A program made the position numbers and the translations under genes. DNA of 64,000 bases, taken from the NCBI GenBank assembly GCA_944319925.1, contig CALUFQ010000001.1, forward strand, positions 1 through 64,000, given 5' to 3'. The notes under the pieces are model-generated. The model made no database searches and had not been told where the DNA came from. It worked only from the letters and a program-made list of their open reading frames with translations. Positions 8,164 through 18,416 of the stretch are shown here, piece by piece. Source of the stretch: an uncultured Paraprevotella sp. Lineage in GTDB: Bacteria > Bacteroidota > Bacteroidia > Bacteroidales > Bacteroidaceae. Position 1 is the first letter of the stretch. The number at the start of each line of letters is the position of its first letter.

Positions 8164-10886
8164 TTTGACAAGTTCCCGCTTTTCCACACCACAGGTTGCC
8201 CTCCAGCCGTGATGCCTTCAGCCTCCACCGAGAGGATGGTAGGCTTGCCGTTGTTGTAGAGGCGCACGGTGGTTTCGCCGTTGTTGTCGAACTCCACGTC
8301 CGGCATCCAAAGCAGGGTGCGGCGATGGTCTTTTACTTCCGGCAACGGTTTTTGGCTGTAGTCGGGGCTGTAAAAGTCCGTGCACACGGCATAGCCGCGT
8401 AACACGTAACGGCGGTCGCGGTAAGTGTGGCGTTCGCCTTCACCCGGCAACAGACGGTAGTCAATGACCACTTCAGGCTGGTCGCTGCCTTCATACTTCC
8501 AACTGCCTTGTTCGCGGGGCACGTAGTCCGTGTAGATATAGAGCTTGTCCAATCCTTTCAGGTAATGGTATTTCCGCCGGCTGAATTCCGTCATGGTTTC
8601 CAAGGCGGCCTTGGTTCCTTCGTCGCCGGGCTTCAGGTTGAGGGCTTTCCCGTCATAGCGTTCCTGCAGGAAATAGTGGCGGTCCTTACCCATGTCGCCC
8701 AAATAAGCCACGGCCACTTGCCGGGAAAATGTCCGCCAGTCGTACATGCCACAGTTCAAGCCGTAGTCTGCCGTAAGATTGAAGGCATCATAGGCATCTA
8801 CCACGAGAGTGGGTTTGCTCGGGTCTAGCCTGCGCAGCCCCCCGCGCTTGCTTTGTACCACGAGGGTGGCCAACTGGCGGTCGGTGAACGAAGCTGTTTC
8901 CGGTGCTTCGCCCGCGAAGTCGCCTTCGAACACGGCATCTTGGTAATAACTGTATGGTTTGGGAAAGACTGGATAGAACGGATTCAGTTTGACATAGAAG
9001 TCCGGGTATTCCGTTTCGTCCATGAACCCTTTCGTTTGCCGCCGTTCTTGATATCTTGCGCTTTTCGTGGTGTCCGCCGCACTCAGGAAGAGCACGTAGC
9101 CTTCCTTCACCACTGGCGACATCATGTGGAACTGTCCTCCCACCGTGGTCTGTTCCGCTTCCACGATATCCGTACCCTGCACGAACGATGCACTGACGAG
9201 CACTTCCTTTTTCATCTTGCCGATTTCTGTGCCATATAGCCGTTGCAGGTTCAGCATAGGATTTTCAGCCGTGGTATAAAGGTTGATGTACTCGCCGTTC
9301 ACATAAATAGACTCACCATAGTCGCCTTCCGGCAACAAAGAATAGGTGCGGTTCACGCTGCCTTCCAATGTCTGCATCCGTTCGGGGAGGGTAATGGTGG
9401 CCTTTTCTTCCGAAACACCGGCCATCATTTGCCAGTCGTACCGCCGCCAACCTTGCACCATCATCAGCAAGTCAAGTGCCTGGCGGTGGATGCTGTCATC
9501 CGTTTCAAAATAGTAGTCAGGATCTTCCACAAAACCTTTCAGTTCACTGGCCAGCAGCATTTCGGTAAGCATGGTGCCGCTGTCGTAGGTCGGCTCATCC
9601 GTGGCATGGTCGCGCACGGCGAGCGAGAGGTTTGCGCTTTGTGCCGGAGAAGCGAGCTTGAGTTTCAGTTCTATTGCCTCAAAAGGTTCATACTGGTCTT
9701 TGATGCCTTCCACGCTGATTTGCGGCCGGTAGTCCTCTTGGCGGTTCACGAAAACGAGCCGGTCTGCATAGATGCGACCTTGTCCGTCGAAGAGCGTGAT
9801 TTGGTTTACGCCCGTAGGCAGGGAATCCTGCGGGATTGACACTTCGGCCCGCCCTTGCGCGTCGGGCACGAGCTGACGGAAGATGCCGACCACACCTTCG
9901 TGCTGTATTTGAAGCCCAAGGGGCAGTCCATTGGCCTGCGACCCGGCGATGCGGACTTGCAGTGCCCCTTCCGCTTGCGTCACCCGCAGGGCATAGCCTT
10001 CTTCTTCCGTTTCGGGCAGCTCGACCTCATATTCTTCCCCATCGTAGTTGAACACGGCTTGGTACTGCTCACCCGTCGTGGCTTTCACTGTGAATACCCC
10101 CCGCCCGCGGTGGTTGGGTCGGGTTTTGGTAATCTCCCTTCCTTGGCTGTCGCGGATGGATAGTTCGGCATCCAAGTGCTGTCCCTCTTCGTCGTTCAGT
10201 TCGTAAGCCACATGGTTTTCCGTTCCGCCTACCAAGTGTCCCCCTTCGGGATAGAATTTCAAGTCTAGTTCGGGTTTGCCCTTACGGGTCTTGTAGTACC
10301 GCCTCATAGGGCGTAGGGTCATGTCCTTGGGATAAATTCCGGTTTCTTCCGGTTTATCAAACACCGGGAACACGCGGGAATATAGCTTGTCATAATCGCG
10401 GAAAAAGTCGCGGGCCATTTGTTCATTGTAGAACATGTCTTCCGTGTATTCTGAATGCGGGTGTTCATAGCGTCCAAAGTTTAGCATCCACCGGGTGTAG
10501 GCCCTCAACTCGTAGTATCCGGCATAGAGAGAGTCGGTGAGCACGAAGGCACCATGCGCCGTGCCGTCTGTCATCTGCAGCTGTTGGCGTTCCACGAGAT
10601 AGCCGTCAGGCGTGAGAAGTTCCACATAAAGGATTTTGCTGAGGTCGGTGAGCGTACCTCTTCCCGTGCGTGTGACGTACCCCTTGTACCATATCGTGTC
10701 ACCTACGAAATAGCAAGTATTGTCAATATGCAGATAGACTTTTTCCTGTGGCAATACGTTGCCGAAATGTGCCACACGGCGGGCAAGGGAATCAATGCCC
10801 GGGGTGTTTCCTTCGGGCGAGTTCTGTGCCGTGGCCGCTCCACAGAAAGCGGCCGCCAGCAAAGGTAAGAATAGCCAACGTTTCAT
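8160..10886 (-). CDS. Large exported MG2-domain surface protein
   Basis: A 908-residue protein with a cleavable signal peptide (MKRWLFLPLLAAAFCGAATAQ). Residues about 48-140 read like an MG2 macroglobulin-type beta domain: EKVYLHIDNTCYFVGDTIWYKGYV, then YVELLTPDGYLVERQ and GAFVLTDSLYAGYYELRAYTRW. Further beta-rich segments follow. A C-terminal part (RGGLRRLDPSKP, and a closing strand VRLYNNGKPTILSVEAEGITAGG) is typical of large Bacteroidales proteins annotated only as MG2-containing or hypothetical. Its role at the outer surface is not established. It is translationally coupled to the thioredoxin-like protein, which suggests they act together, perhaps in folding or reducing it (inference). 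Confidence 0.72.
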   Translation of the reverse strand: MKRWLFLPLLAAAFCGAATAQNSPEGNTPGIDSLARRVAHFGNVLPQEKVYLHIDNTCYFVGDTIWYKGYVTRTGRGTLTDLSKILYVELLTPDGYLVERQQLQMTDGTAHGAFVLTDSLYAGYYELRAYTRWMLNFGRYEHPHSEYTEDMFYNEQMARDFFRDYDKLYSRVFPVFDKPEETGIYPKDMTLRPMRRYYKTRKGKPELDLKFYPEGGHLVGGTENHVAYELNDEEGQHLDAELSIRDSQGREITKTRPNHRGRGVFTVKATTGEQYQAVFNYDGEEYEVELPETEEEGYALRVTQAEGALQVRIAGSQANGLPLGLQIQHEGVVGIFRQLVPDAQGRAEVSIPQDSLPTGVNQITLFDGQGRIYADRLVFVNRQEDYRPQISVEGIKDQYEPFEAIELKLKLASPAQSANLSLAVRDHATDEPTYDSGTMLTEMLLASELKGFVEDPDYYFETDDSIHRQALDLLMMVQGWRRYDWQMMAGVSEEKATITLPERMQTLEGSVNRTYSLLPEGDYGESIYVNGEYINLYTTAENPMLNLQRLYGTEIGKMKKEVLVSASFVQGTDIVEAEQTTVGGQFHMMSPVVKEGYVLFLSAADTTKSARYQERRQTKGFMDETEYPDFYVKLNPFYPVFPKPYSYYQDAVFEGDFAGEAPETASFTDRQLATLVVQSKRGGLRRLDPSKPTLVVDAYDAFNLTADYGLNCGMYDWRTFSRQVAVAYLGDMGKDRHYFLQERYDGKALNLKPGDEGTKAALETMTEFSRRKYHYLKGLDKLYIYTDYVPREQGSWKYEGSDQPEVVIDYRLLPGEGERHTYRDRRYVLRGYAVCTDFYSPDYSQKPLPEVKDHRRTLLWMPDVEFDNNGETTVRLYNNGKPTILSVEAEGITAGGQPVVWKSGNLSK

Positions 10887-11308
10887 AAAAAACCGTATTG
10901 TGTATTTTTTACCCTAAAATAACGTAAACTTTTGGAATTGGCCAAGCAAACTCCATGCTTTTTTAAAATTTGATGGATTTTTGCCTCTTTCGTGACAGAT
11001 TCTTGCGTGGAGAACTTTGTTTCCTGGAAGAGGGCCGAATTCCTGAAACACAAAATTCCTCCTTAGTCTAACTGCAATCCCCCTTTGGCCGGAACTTTCA
11101 TGAATGCATGCCAAAGGAACAGACCTCCAAACCTTAGGTGCTTTGAGTTTCACGGAATATTGTTTTCGCGCGTGCTTTGGGCGATTTTCCGGCCATTTAC
11201 ATAAGTTTCTGCGCTTCGTCAGACAACTCGCCATCTTCCTCATCATGGAAGCAAAACTACCGCGAAAACCCATCCCAAGCCATCGCGCGATATGTTCAAA
11301 ACAGCATC
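10887..11308. other. Gene-free gap, no recognisable feature
   Basis: 422 bases between the helicase stop and the MG2-type gene start, both on the minus strand. The overlapping open frames have no plausible protein character. I see no clear terminator, repeat or RNA. The promoter of the MG2 gene is presumably here, but no TAnnTTTG at a good distance was found. Confidence 0.4.
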
Positions 11309-12766
11309 TTAACTTTCCGTGACAGGATTGCCCGCACCAACAGAAGTGGACGATTGCTCCGTGTCGTTTCCACCGTCTTGGGAGGGACGTTTTTTCCGGT
11401 TGTGCCGCCAACGCGACGGACGTTTCCGTTTCTTTTCTTTTGGTTGTTCCAGTGCCGTATCGACTTGTTGGACATTGCCAGTTCCTTGCATGGCAACTTC
11501 ATTCATTTCTGCGTTTTGTGGCAGTTCCTCTTGCCGCTTTTCCTTGTTTTTTCTACGGGCACTGTTCTTTTTGTGGCGGTCGCGGCCTTTTTTGTCACGC
11601 GGCCTTTCGTCGGATTTTCCGGATGTGGAGGGAGCCTCCATGCCTTCGGGCAGGGAGCGTTTCTCAATGTTGATTTTCAGAAACCGCTCGATGGAGACAA
11701 ACTTTTGACGGTCTTTCTCGCTCACCAGCGTGATGGCTTCGCCATCGTTGTTGGCACGTGCTGTGCGCCCGATACGATGCACGTAGTCTTCCGCGTCGTG
11801 TGGCACGTCGAAATTGATAACCAGTTGAATGTCGTCAATGTCAATGCCGCGTGCCACGATGTCTGTTGCCACAAGTATATTAATCTGTTGTGCCTTAAAC
11901 TGATACATCACTTCGTCGCGTTCATGCTGGTCTAAGTCAGAATGCATCGCGCCCACGTTGAATCCCGCCCGTTTCAGGACGATGGCCATATCTTTCACTT
12001 TTTGTTTGGAAGAAGCGAAGATGATGACCCTCTGAGGCGGCTGGGCTGCAAACAGTTTTTTGACCAACGTGATTTTCTGTGCTTCGTAACAAACATAAGC
12101 CGACTGAACGATTTTATCGGCCGGACGCGAAACGGCCAGTTTCACTTCGACCGGGTCACGCAAGATGGTACGGGCCAAGTCTTGAATTTTTTTAGGCATC
12201 GTAGCCGAAAACATGATGGTTTGGCGTTCCGCAGGCAAATGCTTGACGATTTGCATAATGTCATCGCTGAATCCCATGTCGAGCATACGGTCGGCTTCGT
12301 CAAGCACGAAAAACGAAACCCGCGACAAATCAACGTTGCCCAAGCTCAAATGGCTGATTAAGCGCCCGGGTGTGGCGATAATGACATCTGCCCCCATGGA
12401 CAGTCCGCGTTTTTCCTGTTCGTAACGTATGCCGTCGTTTCCGCCATAGACGGCAACGCTCGACACGGACATGTAATAAGAAAAACCTTCCATGGCCTGG
12501 TCTATCTGCTGGGCCAGTTCGCGGGTGGGTGACATGATAACACAGTTAATGGCATCCGAAGGATAACCGCCATCGCTCAACTTACTCAATATGGGAAGCA
12601 GGAAGGCCGCCGTCTTGCCGGTACCTGTCTGTGCCACGCCTATCAAGTCGCGGCCTTCAAGTATCACGGGGATGGCATGTTCCTGAATCGGTGTGCATTC
12701 AGTAAAGTTCATATCATCCAAGGCATCTAGCACTTGGTCGTTCAAATCCAAATCGTAAAAATCCAC
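11309..12766 (-). CDS. DEAD-box RNA helicase (RhlE-type)
   Basis: A 485-residue helicase with a complete motif set: Q motif (FTECTPIQEHAIP), Walker A AQTGTGKT at 45-52, PTRELAQQ, TPGRLISH, DEAD in VLDEADRML, SAT in FSATMPKK, and in the second RecA domain ATDIVARGIDI and HRIGRTARA. The last 110 residues are a disordered Lys/Arg-rich tail (DKKGRDRHKKNSARRKNKEK, later KKRKRPSRWRHNRKKRPS), a typical RNA-binding extension. It likely remodels structured RNA in ribosome assembly or mRNA decay; the exact client is unknown. It is separated from neighbours on both sides. Confidence 0.92.
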   Translation of the reverse strand: MDFYDLDLNDQVLDALDDMNFTECTPIQEHAIPVILEGRDLIGVAQTGTGKTAAFLLPILSKLSDGGYPSDAINCVIMSPTRELAQQIDQAMEGFSYYMSVSSVAVYGGNDGIRYEQEKRGLSMGADVIIATPGRLISHLSLGNVDLSRVSFFVLDEADRMLDMGFSDDIMQIVKHLPAERQTIMFSATMPKKIQDLARTILRDPVEVKLAVSRPADKIVQSAYVCYEAQKITLVKKLFAAQPPQRVIIFASSKQKVKDMAIVLKRAGFNVGAMHSDLDQHERDEVMYQFKAQQINILVATDIVARGIDIDDIQLVINFDVPHDAEDYVHRIGRTARANNDGEAITLVSEKDRQKFVSIERFLKINIEKRSLPEGMEAPSTSGKSDERPRDKKGRDRHKKNSARRKNKEKRQEELPQNAEMNEVAMQGTGNVQQVDTALEQPKEKKRKRPSRWRHNRKKRPSQDGGNDTEQSSTSVGAGNPVTES

Positions 12767-12813
12767 TTTCTTCTCTTTTTTATCTTATATATAATGTAGG
12801 TCTATGTCCGTTC

Positions 12814-13920
12814 TTACTGCGGGGCTTTCTTATAGAGGAAAAACGCAATGAAGGCGAAGATGATATTGGGCATCCATGCGGCCAATGCCGGTGGCCAGTC
12901 TGCATTGATGGCAAACGTCGAAGACACGGTTTGGAACAAAATGTAGGATGCACTCAACGCCAAGCCGATACCTAAATACAGTCCCATGCCGCCTTTCCGT
13001 TTGCGTGCGGAAAGCGAAAGGCCGATGATGGTCAGGATGAACGAGGCAAACGGAGTGGCAAACCGTTTTTGATATTCCACTTCAAAAGGCTTGACGTTTC
13101 CTGACCCCCTGGCACGTTGCTTGATGATGTATTCTTTCAGTTCCGGAGTGGTCAGGGTTTCCTGTTGGTTACGCGTCAGCAAAAAGTCGGATGGCTCCAT
13201 GGCGATGATGGAGTCAATTTTCGACCCGTGACTGATGTATTCACGCATGCCTTTCAGCTCGCGCAACGTGTAATTCCGGATTGTCCAATGGTAACGTTCA
13301 TCGGACAAAGTGTCATACGAAACGGACGAAGCCGTAAGATGGGACACCAGTTTCTTGTTCACAAACTTGTCAAGCGAAAAGTGGTAGCCCGTCTTTGTAC
13401 GCCCGTCGAAATGCTCAATAAAGGCAATGACCCCGGTGTCCACCTGCAACTGTACGTTTTGTGCAAATTCCGTCTTCTTTTTCTTCTTATATATGTTTTC
13501 AAAATTCAAGCGCGTCACGCTTCCGCGCGGTATTACATATGACCCTAAGAGCAAAGTCAGCACCGCAATAATGGCGGCCGAAATCATGTAAGGCCGCATC
13601 AATCGCTTGAAACTCATTCCGGCCGCCATCATGGCGATAATTTCTGAATTTTCAGCCAGCTTGGACGTGAAGAATATCACGGAAATAAAAACAAACAGCG
13701 GACTGAACAAATTGGAGAAATAGGGCACGAAGTTGGCGTAGTATTCAAAAATGATACCTTTCCATGGCGCGTTGTTCGTGGTGAACTTGTCGATGTTCTC
13801 ATTAAAGTCAAAGACGACCGCGATGGAAATTATCAACGCGATAGAAAAAAAGTACGTGCCTAGGAACTTCTTAATGATATATACATCTAGTTTGGAGATG
13901 AGAGACTTATGCCATTTCAT
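12814..13920 (-). CDS. LptF/LptG family permease of the lipopolysaccharide exporter
   Basis: A 368-residue inner-membrane protein. It opens with LDVYIIKKFLGTYFFSIALI, the N-terminal helix signature of YjgP/YjgQ permeases. TM helices lie near residues 15-37, 60-85, 105-127 and, after a beta-rich periplasmic domain at about 150-270, near 285-365. The AGMSFKRLMRPY loop is also characteristic. With its partner and LptB it would extract LPS from the inner membrane toward LptA. F and G cannot be distinguished here. It starts 20 bases after the tgt stop codon on the same strand, so the order lon-tgt-lptG forms one operon. Confidence 0.88.
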   Translation of the reverse strand: MKWHKSLISKLDVYIIKKFLGTYFFSIALIISIAVVFDFNENIDKFTTNNAPWKGIIFEYYANFVPYFSNLFSPLFVFISVIFFTSKLAENSEIIAMMAAGMSFKRLMRPYMISAAIIAVLTLLLGSYVIPRGSVTRLNFENIYKKKKKTEFAQNVQLQVDTGVIAFIEHFDGRTKTGYHFSLDKFVNKKLVSHLTASSVSYDTLSDERYHWTIRNYTLRELKGMREYISHGSKIDSIIAMEPSDFLLTRNQQETLTTPELKEYIIKQRARGSGNVKPFEVEYQKRFATPFASFILTIIGLSLSARKRKGGMGLYLGIGLALSASYILFQTVSSTFAINADWPPALAAWMPNIIFAFIAFFLYKKAPQ

Positions 13921-13939
13921 TAGAGTCTTTATTTAATAT

Positions 13940-15070
13940 TTACAACCGTGTTGTCACGCGCTTCAACATTAATGTCTTCCATGACGGAAAATCTCCCGCA
14001 AGGATATGATGCCGGGCTTCACGCGTAAGCCACAGGTAAAAGGCAAGGTTATGAATGGAGGCAATCTGCAAGGCCAAAAGTTCTTGGGCCTTGAAAAGAT
14101 GGTGCAGGTATGCCTTGGTGTAAGCCTTGTCCACGTATGATGAACCATCCGGGTCCACCGGCGAGAAATCGTCTTCCCATTTCTTGTTTCGCATGTTCAT
14201 AATGCCGTTTTGGGTGAACAACATGCCGTTGCGCCCGTTGCGCGTAGGCATCACGCAGTCGAACATGTCCACCCCGCGTTCTATGCCTTCGAGGATGTTG
14301 GCCGGAGTGCCGACCCCCATCAGATAGCGGGGCTTGTCTTTCGGCAGAATCCCGTTGACGACTTCTATCATTTCGTACATGACTTCCGTAGGTTCACCTA
14401 CAGCCAAACCGCCGATGGCGTTACCATCCGCTTCTTTCGAAGCGACAAACTCGGCCGACTGGATGCGCAAGTCTTTGTAGGTGCAGCCTTGGACGATGGG
14501 GAAGAGCGATTGCCGGTAACCGTACTTAGGCTCTGTTTCGTTGAAGCGACGGATACAACGGTCCAACCAACGATGAGTCAGGCCAAGGCTTTTCTTGGCA
14601 TACGCATAGTCCGCCGTGCCCGGCGGACATTCGTCGAAAGCCATCATGATGTCAGCCCCAATAGACCGTTCGATGTCCATAACCCTTTCGGGCGTGAAGA
14701 TGTGTTTTGACCCATCAATGTGTGAACGGAACTCGCAGCCTTCTTCCCTCAACTTACGGATGCCGGTCAGGGAAAACACTTGGAATCCCCCGCTGTCGGT
14801 CAGGATAGGACGGTCGAAACCATTGAATTTGTGCAAACCTCCCGCTTTCTCCAAAATGTGAATGCCCGGCCTCAGATACAAATGATAAGTGTTTCCGAGG
14901 ATTATCTGCGCCTTGATGTCTTCCTTCAGTTCCCACTGATGTACGGCTTTCACGGAGCCGACGGTGCCTACCGGCATGAAAACCGGTGTTTCAATCGTCC
15001 CATGGTCGGTTGTGAGCAGGCCGGCTCGTGCAGAAGTCTGCGGGTCAGTATGTTGAAGCTCGAATTTCAT
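13940..15070 (-). CDS. tgt: tRNA-guanine transglycosylase (queuosine insertion)
   Basis: A 376-residue enzyme exchanging guanine-34 for a queuine precursor in GUN-anticodon tRNAs. Family motifs: VFMPVGTVGSVKAV, GNTYHLYLRPG, the Asp of ILTDSGGFQVFSL, GGLAVGEP, and the nucleophile Asp in FDCVMPTRNGRNG. The C-terminal region that in most bacteria carries the CxCxxC zinc ligands reads PVDPDGSSYVDKAYTKAYLHHL, with no cysteine. So this protein appears to lack the canonical zinc site although AYLHHL is kept. Its start overlaps the lon stop codon (ATGA), so lon and tgt are co-translated. Confidence 0.94.
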   Translation of the reverse strand: MKFELQHTDPQTSARAGLLTTDHGTIETPVFMPVGTVGSVKAVHQWELKEDIKAQIILGNTYHLYLRPGIHILEKAGGLHKFNGFDRPILTDSGGFQVFSLTGIRKLREEGCEFRSHIDGSKHIFTPERVMDIERSIGADIMMAFDECPPGTADYAYAKKSLGLTHRWLDRCIRRFNETEPKYGYRQSLFPIVQGCTYKDLRIQSAEFVASKEADGNAIGGLAVGEPTEVMYEMIEVVNGILPKDKPRYLMGVGTPANILEGIERGVDMFDCVMPTRNGRNGMLFTQNGIMNMRNKKWEDDFSPVDPDGSSYVDKAYTKAYLHHLFKAQELLALQIASIHNLAFYLWLTREARHHILAGDFPSWKTLMLKRVTTRL

Positions 15071-17523
15071 TTTTCGTCTTTTTGCGGTTCGTCAAAAGTA
15101 AACTCAATGGCATTTTTCACCTTTTCGTCAAGCAAAGCAAAATCAAGCACTTCCGACACATCCCTCACATAATGGAATGACAAACCTTTGAGGTACATTT
15201 CCGGTATTTCTTCAATGTTCTTCCGGTTTTCCTCACACATGATGATGTCTTTGATGCCCGCCCGCTTGGCAGCCAGGATTTTTTCCTTGATGCCACCTAC
15301 CGGAAGCACTTTTCCGCGCAGGGTGATTTCTCCTGTCATGGCCAGGTTCTGACGCACCTTACGTTGTGTCAGGGCCGAAGCAATGGAGGTAGCCATGGTG
15401 ATGCCGGCCGAAGGGCCGTCCTTGGGCACAGCCCCCTCGGGCACATGCACATGTATGTTCCATTGTTCGAAAATCCTCGAGTCAATATGCAAACCGTCCG
15501 CATGCGCCTTGATGTATTCCAAAGCCAGCACGGCAGACTCCTTCATCACGTCGCCCAAATTCCCGGTCAGAGTCAGTTTGCTGCCTTTCCCCCGGCTCAC
15601 GCTGGTTTCGATGAACAAGATTTCGCCACCGACGGAAGTCCAAGCCAATCCTGTCACCACGCCGGCATATCCGTTGCCTTGGTATTTGTCGCGCGTGAAA
15701 ATTGGTTTGCCCAACAAGCGTTCCACGTCAGCGACCTTTACGTCCGTACATGAAAAGACACTGTTCCGCGCGTATTCGAGCGCCATTTTCCGGAACACCT
15801 TATTGATTTGCTTCTCCAATCCGCGTACTCCTGACTCACGGGTGTAGTTTTCAATGATGTATTCCAAGGCCGGACGGCTGATTTTTATTTCCGGATGCTT
15901 CGCCAAACCATTGTTTTCCTTTTCTTTTGGCACCAAATGACGTTTGGCGATTTCAATTTTCTCTTCTGTGATATATCCGCTGACTTCTATCAGCTCCATG
16001 CGGTCGAGGAGAGGGTGGGGGATAGTGCCGATGTTATTGGCTGTGGCGATAAACATCACTTTGGACAGGTCATAATCCACATCTAGGAAATTGTCGTGGA
16101 AGGCATTGTTCTGTTCTGGGTCGAGCACTTCCAATAGGGCTGACGAGGGGTCGCCGTTCACAGTGGCTTGTGTCACTTTGTCGATTTCATCCAAGATGAA
16201 TACGGGGTTCGAAGAACCGGCCTTAATCATATTTTTGATGATGCGTCCAGGCATCGCCCCGATATAAGTACGCCGATGGCCCCGGATTTCGGCTTCATCG
16301 TGCAATCCACCAAGCGACATGCGCACATATTTCCGTTTCAACGCGGAAGCGATGCTTTTGCCCAACGAGGTTTTTCCTACCCCCGGGGGGCCATAAAGGC
16401 AAATGATGGGCGATTTCAGGTCGCCACGTAGTTGAAGTACGGCCAAATGTTCCAAAATGCGCTCTTTCACCTTTTCCAATCCGTAGTGGTCTTTGTTCAA
16501 CACCTTTTCGGCATTTTTCAGGTTAAGATTGTCCTCCGTATAAGTGTTCCACGGCAAGCTCAACATTGTTTGCAAGTAATTGAGTTGCACGTTGTAGTCC
16601 GGACTTTGCGGGTTCAGGCGTTCCAGCTTATCTACTTCGCGGCCGAACGTTTGTGCGATTTCTTCCGGCCATTTCTTTTTGGCCGCTTCCGAACGCAAGT
16701 CATGCAGGTCATGGTCTTGCGGCGTTCCGCCCAGCTCGTCCTGTATGTTCTTGATTTGTTGTTGCAGGAAATATTCCCGTTGCTGGGAATCCAGGTCTTC
16801 GCGAGTCTTGCGCTGGATTTCTGCCCTCAGCTCGGAATATTGTATTTCACGGTTCAGGATTTTGAGCAGCTGCACCGTGCGCAAGTCCAACGCCCCTTCT
16901 TCCAACAAATTCATTTTGTTGGCTATCGGGAAAGGGAAGTTTGCACAAATGAAATTCACAAGGAACATGTTATTGCTGATATTCTTGACAGCAAACATGG
17001 ACTCTTTGGGAATTTGGTCGCTCACTTGGATATAGTGTATCGTGCGGTCGCGGCATGCATCCACCAGCATTTCGAACTCCTTGTTCCCCTTGGGCGGCAG
17101 TTTGTCTTCCAGCTTTTCCACTTCGCCCGTCATGTATGGTTTTTCCGCAATGATACTTTTCAGGTTGAAACGGCTCATCCCTTGAAGTATCACCGTGGTG
17201 GAATGATCCGGCAGCTCCAAGATACGGATGATTTTGGCCATTGTCCCCGTGTGATACAAATCGGCGTAGCCGGGAGACTCTGTTTCCGGATTCAATTGGC
17301 ATACCACACCGATGTTGAGTTTGTTCTTAGACGCGGTTTTGGCCAAGCGAAGTGAAGATTTCCGTCCTACGGCCACAGGCAAGACCACGCCGGGGAAAAG
17401 CACCATGTTACGCAACGGAAGAATCGGCAATGTGTCCTCCATTTCCACTTCAAACACACTGGATTCGTCTCCTTCAAAGTCTGCAACCAATGAAAATGGA
17501 TTTTGGTTATCGTCAATTTGCAT
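15067..17523 (-). CDS. lon: ATP-dependent Lon protease
   Basis: An 818-residue cytosolic protease starting at [10 protein letters not shown]; the upstream open frame is non-coding. It has the Lon substrate-binding domain ([23 protein letters not shown]), an AAA+ module with Walker [14 protein letters not shown] and Walker B FILDEIDK, and a C-terminal serine-lysine protease domain with the catalytic Ser in [11 protein letters not shown] and Lys in [14 protein letters not shown]. It degrades damaged and regulatory proteins. Its stop overlaps the tgt start. Upstream is a 166-base divergent region shared with the tRNA methyltransferase gene. Confidence 0.96.
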   Translation of the reverse strand: MQIDDNQNPFSLVADFEGDESSVFEVEMEDTLPILPLRNMVLFPGVVLPVAVGRKSSLRLAKTASKNKLNIGVVCQLNPETESPGYADLYHTGTMAKIIRILELPDHSTTVILQGMSRFNLKSIIAEKPYMTGEVEKLEDKLPPKGNKEFEMLVDACRDRTIHYIQVSDQIPKESMFAVKNISNNMFLVNFICANFPFPIANKMNLLEEGALDLRTVQLLKILNREIQYSELRAEIQRKTREDLDSQQREYFLQQQIKNIQDELGGTPQDHDLHDLRSEAAKKKWPEEIAQTFGREVDKLERLNPQSPDYNVQLNYLQTMLSLPWNTYTEDNLNLKNAEKVLNKDHYGLEKVKERILEHLAVLQLRGDLKSPIICLYGPPGVGKTSLGKSIASALKRKYVRMSLGGLHDEAEIRGHRRTYIGAMPGRIIKNMIKAGSSNPVFILDEIDKVTQATVNGDPSSALLEVLDPEQNNAFHDNFLDVDYDLSKVMFIATANNIGTIPHPLLDRMELIEVSGYITEEKIEIAKRHLVPKEKENNGLAKHPEIKISRPALEYIIENYTRESGVRGLEKQINKVFRKMALEYARNSVFSCTDVKVADVERLLGKPIFTRDKYQGNGYAGVVTGLAWTSVGGEILFIETSVSRGKGSKLTLTGNLGDVMKESAVLALEYIKAHADGLHIDSRIFEQWNIHVHVPEGAVPKDGPSAGITMATSIASALTQRKVRQNLAMTGEITLRGKVLPVGGIKEKILAAKRAGIKDIIMCEENRKNIEEIPEMYLKGLSFHYVRDVSEVLDFALLDEKVKNAIEFTFDEPQKDEK

Positions 17524-17636
17524 ATTAAAATCCTTAAAATGAATGTAGTGACAGATTTTTTTCACAAAACGTGGCAAAGATACAAAAAAATAGGGTACGC
17601 CCCGTAGAATAGCCACCGGAAATAACAAATATTTGC

Positions 17637-17644
17637 TACTTTTG
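17637..17644 (+). promoter_or_regulatory. TAnnTTTG -7 element for the tRNA methyltransferase gene
   Basis: TACTTTTG lies 46 bases before the ATG at 17690 and matches the Bacteroidetes -7 consensus. No clear -33 TTTG stands 19 bases upstream. Confidence 0.4.
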
Positions 17645-17689
17645 CAGGCGCATCCATGAAATGGAGAAAGGCAAAAAGGACTATATGAT

Positions 17690-18400
17690 ATGGGAAAGAG
17701 GTATTTTGACTTCAAACAATTTACGATATATCATGACAAATGTGCCATGAAAGTAGGGACGGACGGCGTATTACTAGGCGCATGGACGAAACCACCTCGC
17801 GGAGCAACCCGTATATTGGATATCGGGACGGGCTCGGGGTTGATTGCCATCATGCTGGCCCAAAAATGCGAGGCGGAAATCACGGGCATTGACTTGGACG
17901 GTGCAGCCATTTCACAAGCCGTTGAAAACGGCCAGAACAGTCCTTGGGGACACCGCTTGCATTTCATGCAGGCTGATGCCAGCACGTTTAAGCCGCAAAA
18001 TCCATTCCAACTGATTGTCTGCAACCCGCCATTTTTCACGGAATCCCTGCAATGCCCGGACTCCAGGCGGAATGATGCGCGGCATAGCACCGCGCTTCCT
18101 TTTGACGTGCTGGTCTCCCGTGCAGCCGAATGGTTGGCAGCCGAAGGCTTGTTCAATGTCGTCTTGCCGGCAGGGCTGTCAGATGACTTTATTCAAAAAA
18201 CATGGGAACATGACTTGCAACTGGACGGCAAATGCTGGGTGCGCACCAAACCTGGAGCGCAACCCAAGCGGGTCTTATTGAGTTTTCGAAAAGGACATAC
18301 CGGATATCCCACCGCCGAATGGTTGTCCATCAAAGATGAAGAGAACCATTACACGAATGAATTCCAAAAACTTACGCGGGAATATTATTTGTATTTCTGA
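17690..18400 (+). CDS. trmN6: tRNA1(Val) adenine-37 N6-methyltransferase
   Basis: A 236-residue SAM-dependent methyltransferase of the YfiC/TrmN6 group. It begins with YFDFKQFTIYHDKCAMKVGTDGVLLGAW, the family N-terminus. Motif I is ILDIGTGSGLIAIM, the acidic residue ITGIDLD binds the SAM ribose, and the catalytic NPPF sits in LIVCNPPFFTES, as expected for exocyclic amino methylation of adenine. Length matches the E. coli protein. It converges on the lipid kinase gene, leaving 16 bases between the stops. Confidence 0.88.
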   Translation: MGKRYFDFKQFTIYHDKCAMKVGTDGVLLGAWTKPPRGATRILDIGTGSGLIAIMLAQKCEAEITGIDLDGAAISQAVENGQNSPWGHRLHFMQADASTFKPQNPFQLIVCNPPFFTESLQCPDSRRNDARHSTALPFDVLVSRAAEWLAAEGLFNVVLPAGLSDDFIQKTWEHDLQLDGKCWVRTKPGAQPKRVLLSFRKGHTGYPTAEWLSIKDEENHYTNEFQKLTREYYLYF

Positions 18401-18416
18401 TTCTCGGCAGCTGTTT

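Noticed and set aside
10914-11411. A 165-residue minus-strand frame between the helicase and MG2-type genes
   Set aside because: No recognisable domains, overlaps the helicase end, and composition looks random; the gap is better left empty.
17524-17715. A longer Lon N-terminus (extra 64 residues)
   Set aside because: The extension runs through the divergent promoter region and does not resemble Lon; [10 protein letters not shown] is the natural start.
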